A DNA stretch of 64,000 nucleotides from Microcoleus vaginatus HSN003. Its GTDB lineage: Bacteria > Cyanobacteriota > Cyanobacteriia > Cyanobacteriales > Microcoleaceae. The translations under genes were made by a program, and so were the position numbers. The stretch lies in the NCBI RefSeq assembly GCF_022701255.1, contig NZ_CP031705.1:3175501-3239500 (forward strand), read 5' to 3'. The notes beneath the pieces are model-generated. The model was not told the origin of the DNA. It ran no database searches and worked only from the letters and a program-made list of their open reading frames with translations. Positions 42,674-50,827 of this stretch are shown here, one piece after another (within the stretch, counting starts at the first letter, position 1; each line of letters starts with the position of its first letter).

Positions 42674-44305
42674 TTATTGCAGTTTGGCGATCGCCCCTTT
42701 TTCCACCAACACCTTACCAGTCACCAAATCCCGCACCGTCGCCAACAAAACCCGCCTCTCATCCACCTCAAAACTCACCGAAACCCTGTCAATTCCCAAT
42801 ACCCCAGGTGGGTTCAAATGCGCCACACAAACCTGCTGGTGGTGGCTGTCCAAAGAGCGAAAATCCGTCTGTTTGTTGAGCCAACTGCTCGTCATTTGCC
42901 CTTTTTCGTTAAAAATAACCTCCGCTTGCGATACTTCCGCAACTTCCCCAATATCTAACCGAATTTCCCTTTGCCCTTCAATTGCCACTTGCAGCGTCAA
43001 CTCTTCGGAACTTTGACAGGGATACTTCATTTCCTTGCTAAATATCGGCGAATAAGCATAAGCTTTAGCATAAGGTTCCCAAAGGCGAATTGCATAGCTG
43101 TGGCGCAAATAATCATCAACACTTACCAATTGTGTCAACGCTAAAGCACCGTGTGCCACTGCTTCAAAAGGCTTGTCTCTTTGGACTTTTTGCCGCCCAA
43201 AATACGAAACAACTAAATTAGATATAGCCGGAATTAAAGAAGTTCCTCCTACCAGCAAAACCTGTTCGATATCTGCTTTGCCGATACCTTTTCCTAGCGC
43301 AATACTCAGCACTTCATCTAAACTTTCCCGCAACTGTTCTAACAACTGCCTAGATTCCAGAATTTCCTCAAGCTTGTCTCGGTTTAGCTGCAAGTCGTAA
43401 GACATAAAATTTTCATCGTCAAACCAGCTTTCCTTCGCCTCATTAACTTGAGAAAGTTGAATTTTTAATTTTTCCGCTATTTCTAATAAGTTTTGCCAGC
43501 CAACTGGGCCGACTTCTGCCCGCGACGAACCAATTTGCCGCAAATAATCTTCGACAATCCAGATGTCAATATCTTCGCCGCCTACATAAGCATCGGATTT
43601 TGCCAACACTTCGGCACGCACCCCCCCCAGCCCCCCCTTGTCAAGGGGGGGAGCGAGATTTCTCCCCCCCTTGGTAAGGGGGGGTAAGGGGGGGGTTAGG
43701 GCAGTGCGAACTAAACTTAAATCTAAAGTTCCGCCGCCAAAATCAACTACTAAAACTAAAGAACCGGGGCGTTTTACTGCATATCCCAGGGCGGCGGCTG
43801 TGGATTCATCTATTACCTGAACTTCCGCAACTCCCAAACTTTCTCCTAAGTCGCGGAACCAATCTAGATATCGCTCAAATGCTCCAACGGGAACTGTAAA
43901 AATTACTTTGTCTGGCTGTATATTTTGTAAATATAATTGTTTCCAAATACTTGTGATGAACTGTTCTGCTACTGATTCGGGTGTGTAGGTTTCGCTGTCG
44001 ATATTGCGGGGCGGCGGCTGAAAGTCGGCGGCTAAATTGCGTTTAAAAGCTTTGAAAAACCGCTCTGGCTGGGATTGCCCCAAACGCTGCGATCGCACTT
44101 TTTCTCCCAACACCAATTCTCCCGCATTTTTCACAAAAACTAAAGTCGGCACTACAGAGATTTCTCGAACATCTCCGCTCAAACTATTAGTTTTGAAAAT
44201 CCGGGAGATGTCGCCCAATCTCAAAGTTTCTGGTGTTTTCGTATCCGGGTTAAGAATGCAGACAACCGTATTGCTGGTGCCGAAGTCAATGGCAACTGTA
44301 GTCAT
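42674..44305 (-). CDS. Hsp70-family (DnaK-like) protein
   Basis: 543 residues, shorter than true DnaK (about 630). The ATPase domain is clear: VAIDFGTSNTVVCIL, KVIFTVPVGAFERYLDW, IDESTAAALGYAV, LVVDFGGGTLDLSLV, YVGGEDIDIW and LLVGGTSLIPAI. The C-terminal ~140 residues form a reduced beta-rich substrate domain without a helical lid, ending in KGAIAKLQ rather than EEVD. A 28-32-residue Pro/Gly/Lys insertion at about 202-230 is encoded by a palindromic repeat (43612-43702). Last gene of a three-gene operon (DUF2997, GrpE-like, Hsp70-like), 20 bases after the GrpE-like gene. I infer a specialised chaperone working with that membrane-bound exchange factor. Confidence 0.9.
   Translation of the reverse strand: MTTVAIDFGTSNTVVCILNPDTKTPETLRLGDISRIFKTNSLSGDVREISVVPTLVFVKNAGELVLGEKVRSQRLGQSQPERFFKAFKRNLAADFQPPPRNIDSETYTPESVAEQFITSIWKQLYLQNIQPDKVIFTVPVGAFERYLDWFRDLGESLGVAEVQVIDESTAAALGYAVKRPGSLVLVVDFGGGTLDLSLVRTALTPPLPPLTKGGRNLAPPLDKGGLGGVRAEVLAKSDAYVGGEDIDIWIVEDYLRQIGSSRAEVGPVGWQNLLEIAEKLKIQLSQVNEAKESWFDDENFMSYDLQLNRDKLEEILESRQLLEQLRESLDEVLSIALGKGIGKADIEQVLLVGGTSLIPAISNLVVSYFGRQKVQRDKPFEAVAHGALALTQLVSVDDYLRHSYAIRLWEPYAKAYAYSPIFSKEMKYPCQSSEELTLQVAIEGQREIRLDIGEVAEVSQAEVIFNEKGQMTSSWLNKQTDFRSLDSHHQQVCVAHLNPPGVLGIDRVSVSFEVDERRVLLATVRDLVTGKVLVEKGAIAKLQ
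43612..43702 (-). repeat. palindromic C/G-rich repeat carried in frame in the Hsp70-like gene
   Basis: Two hairpins CCCCCCCTTG-tc-AAGGGGGGG and CCCCCCCTTGG-ta-AGGGGGGG in tandem, a dispersed cyanobacterial type. They translate in frame to a Pro-Pro-Leu/Lys-Gly-Gly-rich loop between the DLSLVRTA strand and EVLAKSDAYVGGED, a surface loop of the Hsp70 ATPase fold. Confidence 0.85.
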
Positions 44306-44325
44306 GTTGATTTAAAATTTAAAAT

Positions 44326-45108
44326 TTAATTTTTCATTCCCGCTGGAAGGGTGCGACTAACTTTAGCAGGAGTAAGAATTCGCTCTCCCTCTCGATAGCC
44401 GACAAACCGAATATAAACTAATTCTCCTTCGGTTATATCCTCAACATCCGGCTGGTGCAACTGCGGATTGTAAGCAGTTTGTTCCCACGCAGAACCAATC
44501 GTTTCAAAATCCCAACTTGACAAGAGATTTTCTAAGGGAGTAAACAAAGCTGAGAGATTTTTGGCGGGCATATCCGGCTTGGCTTCTGCCATTTTGCGGG
44601 CGGCGGGATAGTTTGTTAACAAAGTTTGCAACTGTTCAAAGGTAGCGCGGCGAAAATCGGCCGTTAGTTGAGCTTTTTGCTGCTGCAATTCTGATCGCAG
44701 CCGGAAACACTGCTGCCTCAATTCTTCAATTTCGCTGGGATGAGTTGTGATTGTAGCCGATATGGGCAGTGCGAGCAAAGTGCGATCGAACTCTTGAAAA
44801 TTCAAATTCAGCACTGTTGCCAGCCGTCTCAGTTGGTCTACCGTGAGTTTTCCCACGTCTCCCTGCCGCACTAAGCGAACCCCAAAGCGACTTAAGCCTG
44901 CTTTTTCGCCTAAGTCTTGCCAATCGAGAATGTCTAGCCGATTCATGCGTTCCCGCAGAATTTTATCGTACTTAAACTCGATCGCATCTCCCGCCTCAGA
45001 TGCAGCATAAAGGTAGACTAAAATGAGAAAAATGCCCCCGACAGCCAGCGCGAAGCTGAAGGCAGGCACTGTTGTTGCATCAACTGTTGCACCGAGGATA
45101 TCAAACAT
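44326..45108 (-). CDS. membrane-anchored HTH protein with GrpE-like C-terminus
   Basis: 260 residues in four parts: a membrane helix (about 14-36, SFALAVGGIFLILVYLYAA), an XRE-like HTH (about 62-110: LGEKAGLSRFGVRLVRQGDVGKLTVDQLRRLATVLN), a long helix (about 125-190), and a GrpE-like C-terminal domain (about 195-255: NLLSSWDFETIGSAWEQT, NPQLHQPD, EGELVYIRFVGYREGERIL, PAKVSRTLP). The last part follows the GrpE beta domain that opens Hsp70's nucleotide cleft (the 'D-P-x-x-H-Q' and 'G-Y' positions). Upstream of the Hsp70-like gene by 20 bases, so exchange factor and chaperone are co-expressed. A GrpE tethered to a membrane and fused to an HTH is unlike the usual free dimer. Assigned by resemblance, not by search. 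Confidence 0.75.
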   Translation of the reverse strand: MFDILGATVDATTVPAFSFALAVGGIFLILVYLYAASEAGDAIEFKYDKILRERMNRLDILDWQDLGEKAGLSRFGVRLVRQGDVGKLTVDQLRRLATVLNLNFQEFDRTLLALPISATITTHPSEIEELRQQCFRLRSELQQQKAQLTADFRRATFEQLQTLLTNYPAARKMAEAKPDMPAKNLSALFTPLENLLSSWDFETIGSAWEQTAYNPQLHQPDVEDITEGELVYIRFVGYREGERILTPAKVSRTLPAGMKN

Positions 45109-45119
45109 CTTTAACTCTT

Positions 45120-45332
45120 CTAAACTTGTTTTAAAGTCTGCGTTTGTTCAACGACCAAATTTTCTTCGCCTTGGTAGTATTCTGGCAGCAAGTCTTGAGA
45201 TTCTACTTTTCCGAGGGCTTTTTCAATTCCGGCGGTGGTTTCGGTGCAACTAGAACCGGTGGCGTTGAGGACGGTTTCGGTAATTTTGCCGTCTTTGCCG
45301 ATTCGGTATTCTATTTGGCGGTATTCTGCCAT
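45120..45332 (-). CDS. DUF2997-family small protein
   Basis: 70 residues. DUF2997 proteins are short, conserved in cyanobacteria and some plastids, and of unknown function. The family phrases IEYRIGKDGKITETVLNATGSSC and TTAGIEKALG, then LLPEYYQGEE are present; one conserved Cys follows the GSS turn. Only 11 bases separate it from the GrpE-like gene, so it heads the operon and may be a client or cofactor of the Hsp70-like protein. Divergent from the aldolase gene. Confidence 0.85.
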   Translation of the reverse strand: MAEYRQIEYRIGKDGKITETVLNATGSSCTETTAGIEKALGKVESQDLLPEYYQGEENLVVEQTQTLKQV

Positions 45333-45414
45333 AATTCTGCCTCTTAGTTTAATGCTTGAGTGTTGACTGCTGAGTGTTGAGTTATATTATAGATTCTATT
45401 TACCAATTATTCTA

Positions 45415-46437
45415 ATGAATTTTTGTAGCGACAATGCAACCGGGGTTTCGCCGGAGATTATGGCTGCGATTGCAGCGGCTAATTCGGGTGCTGTGATGTC
45501 TTACGGAGATGATGAATATACACAGCGTTTGCAAGTTAAATTTTCGGATCTGTTCGAGACATCGGTGAGTGTTTTTCCGGTAGCAACAGGTTCTGCTGCT
45601 AATGCTCTGGCCCTTGCGGTTATGACTCCTCCTTACGGGGCGGTTTACTGTCACGCGGAATCTCATATTAATCTAGATGAATGCGGCGCGCCGGAGTTTT
45701 TTACAGGCGGTGCAAAGTTAGTTACAGTAACAGGAAATCATGGTAAAATAGAGGCAGAAACTTTAGGAAAAATACTCGATCGCGCTGGTGCAGGTGTCGT
45801 CCATCACGTACAGCCGGCAGCCGTCACCATCACTCAAGCAACCGAAGCCGGGACAGTCTACAATCCAGCGGAAATTTCCCACATTTCGGAAGTGGTGCGC
45901 GCTCACAATTTGCACCTGCACATGGATGGAGCTCGCTTTGCAAATGCTGTTGTCAGTTTGGGCTGTTCTCCGGCGGATGTCACTTGGCGCGCTGGTGTAG
46001 ATATTCTATCGTTTGGAGCGACAAAAAACGGCGCAATGGCGGCGGAAGCTGTGGTTTTTTTTAATCAAGAATTAGCAAAGACTTTCCCTTTTTACCGCAA
46101 GCGCAGCGGGCATCTTTTCTCGAAAATGAGGTTTTTGTCGGCGCAGTTGGAAGCGTATATCACGGATGATTTGTGGCTGAAAAATGCGGCTCATGCAAAT
46201 AATATGGCAGCCAAATTAGCCGAAGGTTTGGCGGGAGTTGAGGGAGCGAAGTTTTGCCATCGGGTTGAAGCCAACGAGATTTTTATTCAACTTCCCGAAT
46301 CGGTAATTGCATCGGTTTTAGCTGAGGGTTTTCTGTTTTATCGGTGGGATGAATGTACTGTTAGACTGGTAACGGCTTTTAATACTCTGGAAGCGGATGT
46401 TATTGCTTTGGTGGACGCTGTTAAACGACATCAGTAA
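45415..46437 (+). CDS. low-specificity L-threonine aldolase-type PLP enzyme
   Basis: 340 residues. Cleaves threonine/allo-threonine to glycine and acetaldehyde, with PLP. The fold-type I marks are clear: opening FCSDNATGVSPEIM, GDDEYTQRLQ, ATGSAANALAL, SHINLDECGAPEFFTGGAKL, the aspartate/His pair in LHMDGARFANA, and the PLP lysine in SFGATKNGAM. The family includes LtaE and beta-hydroxyaspartate aldolase-like enzymes; the exact substrate is not certain. Divergent from the DUF2997/GrpE/Hsp70 operon with about 80 bases between. No Shine-Dalgarno sequence visible. Confidence 0.9.
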   Translation: MNFCSDNATGVSPEIMAAIAAANSGAVMSYGDDEYTQRLQVKFSDLFETSVSVFPVATGSAANALALAVMTPPYGAVYCHAESHINLDECGAPEFFTGGAKLVTVTGNHGKIEAETLGKILDRAGAGVVHHVQPAAVTITQATEAGTVYNPAEISHISEVVRAHNLHLHMDGARFANAVVSLGCSPADVTWRAGVDILSFGATKNGAMAAEAVVFFNQELAKTFPFYRKRSGHLFSKMRFLSAQLEAYITDDLWLKNAAHANNMAAKLAEGLAGVEGAKFCHRVEANEIFIQLPESVIASVLAEGFLFYRWDECTVRLVTAFNTLEADVIALVDAVKRHQ

Positions 46438-46633
46438 TTATTTCGTAAGGGCGAGTTTTACGAATAATATCTGACGAGTACCAACAATCTAGATAAACCC
46501 GCCCCCCAACAGAACCCGCATCAACATTACATTTGGATCGAATGCGGAAAATGTACATTGCGGTTTTTCGTTTGATGGGGAAGGGTTTGAGAGATTGTTG
46601 GTTATTTACAATTATTGTTTGTGAAACCAGCTC

Positions 46634-47032
46634 CTACATTTTAATAGGTTGAGGAATAGGTTCTGCAACTGCGGCTAGTTCCGGTTCAACTTCTTCGAGG
46701 TGTGCTTCTAAAAGCGCCAGATTTCTCATGTTTGATTTATAAAAAGCATCGAAGATATCTCCTACTAAAGGTACTGAACCAACCACGGCTTCTAGACCGA
46801 TGTTGTAAATCATTTTCCCTAGAGTTTTTTGGGGAAGGTTGAATCGAGTTGCTAAATAAATTAGGTAGGCGGAAAACGCGGTATCTACTATGTCGCCCGC
46901 ACCGGGAACTAAACCGATAATGGGGTCTAAACCAATGCGAAATTTAGTACCGGGGATGCCAATGGCGGTATCCATCAGGCGGCTGAGTTTGCGGATGCGG
47001 TTGAGGGTGGCGAGACGCTCTATGTTGTTCAT
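46634..47032 (-). CDS. DUF4112 protein
   Basis: 132 residues. DUF4112 family: repeated glycine-rich amphipathic turns, FRIGLDPIIGLVPGAGDIVDTAFSAYLIYLA and VVGSVPLVGDIFDAFYKSN, which look like two membrane-associated re-entrant helices. Function unknown. N-terminal ERLATLNRIRKLSRLMDTAI is an amphipathic helix. Acidic C-terminus. Single gene. Confidence 0.88.
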   Translation of the reverse strand: MNNIERLATLNRIRKLSRLMDTAIGIPGTKFRIGLDPIIGLVPGAGDIVDTAFSAYLIYLATRFNLPQKTLGKMIYNIGLEAVVGSVPLVGDIFDAFYKSNMRNLALLEAHLEEVEPELAAVAEPIPQPIKM

Positions 47033-47102
47033 ATTATTATTGTTGAACTAGGTTGAAAGTTTGAAATCTGTCGGAAGACGGAAAAAAACATCTAGAAACC
47101 GC

Positions 47103-47441
47103 TCATTTTCCATCTTCGCTAATATGCTGAATTCCCCATTCGTGCATGGCATTAATAATCGGTTTGAGACTTTCGCCCAAAGGCGTTAGCGAATATTCAA
47201 CTTTTGGCGGCACTTGCCGGTAAATTTCCCGGTGCACGATCGCGTCTGATTCCATTTCCCGCAGTTGCTGCGTCAGCATCTTCTGAGTAATGCCGTTGAC
47301 AGCTCGTTGCAGCTCGTTAAAGCGCTTCACTCCTTGAAACAACTCCCGCAGAATCAAGACTTTCCAGCGCCCGCCAATCACCTCTAGAGTGCGTTCTACA
47401 GGGCAATTTGCTCGATCGACCTTTACTTCTTGGACTTGCAT
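47103..47441 (-). CDS. HxlR-family winged-helix regulator
   Basis: 112 residues. Winged helix of the HxlR/YodB/HypR type: [46 protein letters not shown], and [13 protein letters not shown]. The single N-terminal Cys (before PVERTLEVI) is the position of the redox-sensing Cys in this family, so thiol or quinone/aldehyde sensing is likely. Divergent from the pirin gene, with an HxlR-type palindrome between them; the common arrangement implies that it represses the pirin gene and itself. Confidence 0.92.
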   Translation of the reverse strand: MQVQEVKVDRANCPVERTLEVIGGRWKVLILRELFQGVKRFNELQRAVNGITQKMLTQQLREMESDAIVHREIYRQVPPKVEYSLTPLGESLKPIINAMHEWGIQHISEDGK

Positions 47442-47456
47442 AGTATCTTTTTGGTA

Positions 47457-47481
47457 AGTATCGCACTTTTAAGTGCGTACT
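47457..47481. promoter_or_regulatory. HxlR-type operator in the regulator-pirin gap
   Basis: Imperfect dyad: AGTA-(TC)-GCACTT-TT-AAGTGC-(G)-TACT, i.e. half-sites GTACGCACTT with one extra base on the left. It resembles the TACT-N-AGTA-type boxes of HxlR regulators and sits 16 bases before the regulator ATG and 77 bases before the pirin ATG. A TAAAAT (47505-47510) downstream could be the -10 of the pirin promoter. Confidence 0.65.
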
Positions 47482-47557
47482 ATCCATAATAACTTGACTC
47501 GGTTTAAAATAAAAACATCAAAGAAACACCCGATAAATTACACTGAGGATTCAGCAA

Positions 47558-48256
47558 ATGATTACCGTCAGAAAAAGTGAAGCAAGAGGACACGCTAATC
47601 ACGGTTGGCTGGACAGTTACCACACATTTTCTTTTGCTGGCTATTACGATCCAAATTATATGAATTTTCGATCTTTGCGGGTAATTAATGAGGATGTCGT
47701 TAGCCCCGGCAAAGGTTTCGGTACTCACGGACACAGCGACATGGAAATCATTACTTATGTATTAGAAGGAGCATTAGAACACAAGGACAGTTTGGGTACT
47801 GGTGCAGTGATTAAACCCGGTGAAGTGCAGCGGATGACTGCGGGTACAGGTATCCAGCACAGCGAGTTCAATAACTCGCAAACAGACCCGGTTCATTTGC
47901 TGCAAATCTGGCTTTTACCCGATACAAAAGGCTTGCCGCCGAGTTACGAGCAGCGGGATTTTCCCCTAGCAGAAAGGCGCGGAAAACTACGCTTAGTGGC
48001 GGCACGAGATGCGAGAGAGGGTGCTGTGAAAGTGCATCAAGATGTGGATTTGTATGCGGCTGTTTTGGATAAAGACTCGCGGGTTTCTCATGCTTTGCAG
48101 CCGAATCGCCACGCTTGGGTGCAAGTTGCTCGCGGCTCGGTTTTGCTCAACGGTTTGCCTTTGAAAAATGGCGACGCTGCGGCGGTTAGTGGCGAGGCTG
48201 AGGTGGTGATTGAAGCGGCAGCAGATGCAGAAATTTTGCTGTTTGATTTAGCATAA
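47558..48256 (+). CDS. pirin-family cupin protein (YhaK type)
   Basis: 232 residues. Cupin with metal-binding residues His/His/His/Glu of pirins: the conserved stretch GRGTHGHSDMEIITYVLEGAL-like region (here GFGTHGHSDMEIITYVLEGALEH) and GEVQRMTAGTGIQHSEFNN, then LLQIWLLPD. Some members (YhiW/YhaK, pirin) have quercetinase activity or act as redox sensors; the role here is unknown. Likely induced when the divergent HxlR repressor is inactivated, by the shared palindrome. ATG at 47558 after a weak GAGGA. Confidence 0.92.
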   Translation: MITVRKSEARGHANHGWLDSYHTFSFAGYYDPNYMNFRSLRVINEDVVSPGKGFGTHGHSDMEIITYVLEGALEHKDSLGTGAVIKPGEVQRMTAGTGIQHSEFNNSQTDPVHLLQIWLLPDTKGLPPSYEQRDFPLAERRGKLRLVAARDAREGAVKVHQDVDLYAAVLDKDSRVSHALQPNRHAWVQVARGSVLLNGLPLKNGDAAAVSGEAEVVIEAAADAEILLFDLA

Positions 48257-48280
48257 AATTGGGCAGCCTACCTACTCAGT

Positions 48281-48299
48281 AAGGTGCGTAATTCGCACC
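48281..48299 (+). repeat. GGTGCG/CGCACC hairpin after the pirin gene
   Basis: AAGGTGCG-taatt-CGCACCCT. No T-run follows, so it is listed as one of the dispersed GGTGCG hairpins rather than a terminator. Confidence 0.5.
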
Positions 48300-48403
48300 C
48301 TACTTAGGGTGGGTTACTACTTAGGAAATAAGTAAATAGGAGGAAGAAAGTAAATTTTATTTGTGGTATTTTTGCTAAAGTTAAGTGTTTAGGATAAATT
48401 TTT

Positions 48404-48610
48404 ATGCAACAAAACCCGATCGCCCGAAAGCATCTTGTTTGGAGCCTGATCACTGGTTTAGCAGTCGGCGCGATCGCAGGCGCACCCCTCGGCTGGATGG
48501 CTAATGGGTATTATTCCGATCAGCGTTTGGCTCAAATTCTGATTTGCCGAGAAAAGAATAGAGATCAGCCAGTGGCTATTGTTGAGGCTAGGTGCGGTTC
48601 CCGATTCTAA
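48404..48610 (+). CDS. small membrane protein
   Basis: 68 residues with one hydrophobic helix (LVWSLITGLAVGAIAGAPLGWMA, about 11-34) flanked by Arg/Lys on the left and an acidic/Cys-containing tail. A single-pass, inward-N anchor is likely. No family recognised. AT-rich leader upstream; the ATG follows TAAATTTTT. Hypothetical but reads as a coherent gene. Confidence 0.6.
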   Translation: MQQNPIARKHLVWSLITGLAVGAIAGAPLGWMANGYYSDQRLAQILICREKNRDQPVAIVEARCGSRF

Positions 48611-48771
48611 ATTTTTCTGCTAGCCAGACGGCTGTGTCAAATATTGTGAGGCTTGTGCGAATGTCGAAAGTTCGATCGCGCAGGCGTTTTGGCGTTGTCA
48701 ACCGTCAATATGCCACAAACCGGAAAAGTTATCCGTCAGTTGATATGTGGGTATGTTAAATTGACACAATA

Positions 48772-50415
48772 ATGAATTACAGCAGAACAATTCCGGCTAT
48801 TTTGAGTGCTACGATCGCCCTGAGTTCGATCGCCCTCATCCCACTGACATCACCTCAAATTGCCCTAGCATTAACCGCCGACAAAGTTAAAACCGTTGCC
48901 CAACAAATTACTGTTCGCATCCAGGGGCCAAAAGGCGGTTCAGGAGTAATTTTAGAGAAAAAAGGCAGCACATACTATATTCTCACAAACTGGCACGTTG
49001 TCGATAAAGCCGGCGATTACGAGGTCGTAACTCCTGACGGCAAAGCTCACTCTGTATACTATAGCCTCGTGCGGCGAGTGCCAGGGATGGATTTAGCCGT
49101 CGTGCCCTTCAGCAGCGCTCAAAGCTATCCCCTGGCTCAATTAGCCAATTCCGCAGCAACTAAGGGAAACAAAGCTTATGTGGCCGGCTGGCCGATATCC
49201 GGCGGTTCTCTGAGACAGCCGATTTTTCTCGCCACCGAAGGTCAGCTTACCGGTCGCCAAACTCCCTGGAACGGCTATACTTTGGTATACAACAACTTAG
49301 TGAGAGCGGGCATGAGTGGCGGCCCGGTGCTCGACGATGCAGGGCGAGTTGTCGCAATTAACGGCATTGTCAGGTTAGAGGATAACTCTGATAAAATTGT
49401 GGCGGCGGGGATAGAAATTAATACTTTCAGGAAATGGCGATCGAGTGTTTCGCTGCCAGTAGTTCCCCAATCTCCTACTGCGGGAAACCCGAAAACTCCG
49501 GCGAATAATGCGCCTCGCACGCCCGCAAGTGCGATCGCCTTTGCTGCCACAAATACCCTCAAAGGGCCTTCAGAAGTTGTCAGTTCCCTTGCCCTAGCTT
49601 CAGCTTATTTTACTACAGGAAATAGCAACGGCACAATCTCAGTTTGGAATTTTCCCAGCGGGCAATTAAAAACTACCCTGCAAGGACACACGGAAGCAGT
49701 AAACGCATTGGCCGCGAGTGCGGATGGCAAGGTTTTAGCTAGTGCCAGCGACGACAAAACTGTGAAAATTTGGAATTTAGAAACTGGCGCGGCTGTACGC
49801 ACTTTAAGCGGGCATTCCAATGCAGTTTCGAGCGTTGCCGTTAGTCCCGACGGTCAATTTGTAGCCAGCGGTAGTTGGGACAAAACGATTAAGATTTGGA
49901 ACCCGAAAACGGGGCAATTGCTGCGGACTTTGACCGGGCATTCTGGGTTGGTGAATGCTGTTGCAATTAGTCCCGACAACAAAACTTTAGCTAGTGGCAG
50001 CAAAGACGGTTCAATTAAGTTGTGGAATTTAGCTACAGGCCAAGCAATTCGCACGATTAGCGGCAAAAACTTGTCTGTTTTGTCGCTAGCTTTTACTCCC
50101 GACGGCAAAAGTTTAGCGGCGGGAAACAGCAATGGTACAATCGGTTTGTGGAATGCCGGAAATGGACAGTTAATTAGGCGTTTAAGCGGGCATACCGACG
50201 GAGTTTGGTCGGTGGCATTCAGTCGGGATGGCACTACGCTGGTTACTGGCAGTTGGGATAAGAGTGTGAGACTTTGGGATGTGCGATCGGGCGAATTGAG
50301 AGGTAATTTGAGCGGTCATGCTGGCTACGTTAGTGCTGTGGCGATTAGCAGCGACGGTAAGACTATTGTTAGTGCGGGTTGGTTGGGGGAAATCAAGATT
50401 TGGAAAAGGAGTTGA
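48772..50415 (+). CDS. trypsin-like serine protease fused to WD40 propeller
   Basis: 547 residues. Signal peptide (about 1-34, ending ALAL). Residues about 40-235 are a chymotrypsin-like domain with the catalytic triad: His in LTNWHVV, Asp in GMDLAVV, Ser in GMSGGPV; the adjacent GRVVAINGI closes the fold. A Pro/Thr-rich linker (about 238-262) leads to a WD40 propeller of seven blades (about 265-547), each ending in variants of T-(I/V)-(K/S)-(I/V/L)-W-N (TVKIWNLETG, TIKIWNPKTG, SIKLWNLATG, TIGLWNAGNG, SVRLWDVRSG). Probably periplasmic, since the propeller follows the signal peptide. Protease-WD40 fusions are typical of cyanobacteria. ATG at 48772. Confidence 0.92.
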   Translation: MNYSRTIPAILSATIALSSIALIPLTSPQIALALTADKVKTVAQQITVRIQGPKGGSGVILEKKGSTYYILTNWHVVDKAGDYEVVTPDGKAHSVYYSLVRRVPGMDLAVVPFSSAQSYPLAQLANSAATKGNKAYVAGWPISGGSLRQPIFLATEGQLTGRQTPWNGYTLVYNNLVRAGMSGGPVLDDAGRVVAINGIVRLEDNSDKIVAAGIEINTFRKWRSSVSLPVVPQSPTAGNPKTPANNAPRTPASAIAFAATNTLKGPSEVVSSLALASAYFTTGNSNGTISVWNFPSGQLKTTLQGHTEAVNALAASADGKVLASASDDKTVKIWNLETGAAVRTLSGHSNAVSSVAVSPDGQFVASGSWDKTIKIWNPKTGQLLRTLTGHSGLVNAVAISPDNKTLASGSKDGSIKLWNLATGQAIRTISGKNLSVLSLAFTPDGKSLAAGNSNGTIGLWNAGNGQLIRRLSGHTDGVWSVAFSRDGTTLVTGSWDKSVRLWDVRSGELRGNLSGHAGYVSAVAISSDGKTIVSAGWLGEIKIWKRS

Positions 50416-50827
50416 GATTTTTTTGAACGAACCGCGAAGGCGCGTTAGGCGGAGGGGCGCGTAAGCGCTACTCAAGCTAGAAACAGCCCCGCGTCTGTAG
50501 CGAAGCCAGCTACTTGAGGGCTCGGTTAGGCAAAGAATCTACTGGTAGGGTGCGTCAGTTGGTAGCGATTCGATGTACATCGGCTAATCGTTTCCGCCCT
50601 GGGCACCCTACTACCTAGCATTTTGTTTCAAAGTCCGATCGACCCTTATGATAGATTTGGTTCTTGCCAGACTACACTGGAAGACAAAATCAAATTAAAA
50701 ATTTCGCCATAAATTCGATCGACCCGCCGATCGGGCGGGACTCTCCACTTGGTGGAACAGGCGTCCCGCCTGTGGTTGGCAAAGTAAATCTAAAATCTAA
50801 AATCTAAAATTGCGTGACTTCTGACAA
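50416..50827. other. 412-base gap with repeats
   Basis: No gene. It holds a GTAGGGTGC / GCACCCTAC inverted repeat (50545-50611), a TGGAACAGGC-gtccc-GCCTG hairpin near 50751-50771, related to the compound palindromes, and the TCTAAAA array at 50786-50811. Confidence 0.7.
50786..50811 (+). repeat. TCTAAAA heptamer array, 5' of the ABC ATPase gene
   Basis: Three copies of TCTAAAA in sense orientation, ending 16 bases before the ATG at 50828. No Shine-Dalgarno sequence lies between. Confidence 0.9.
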
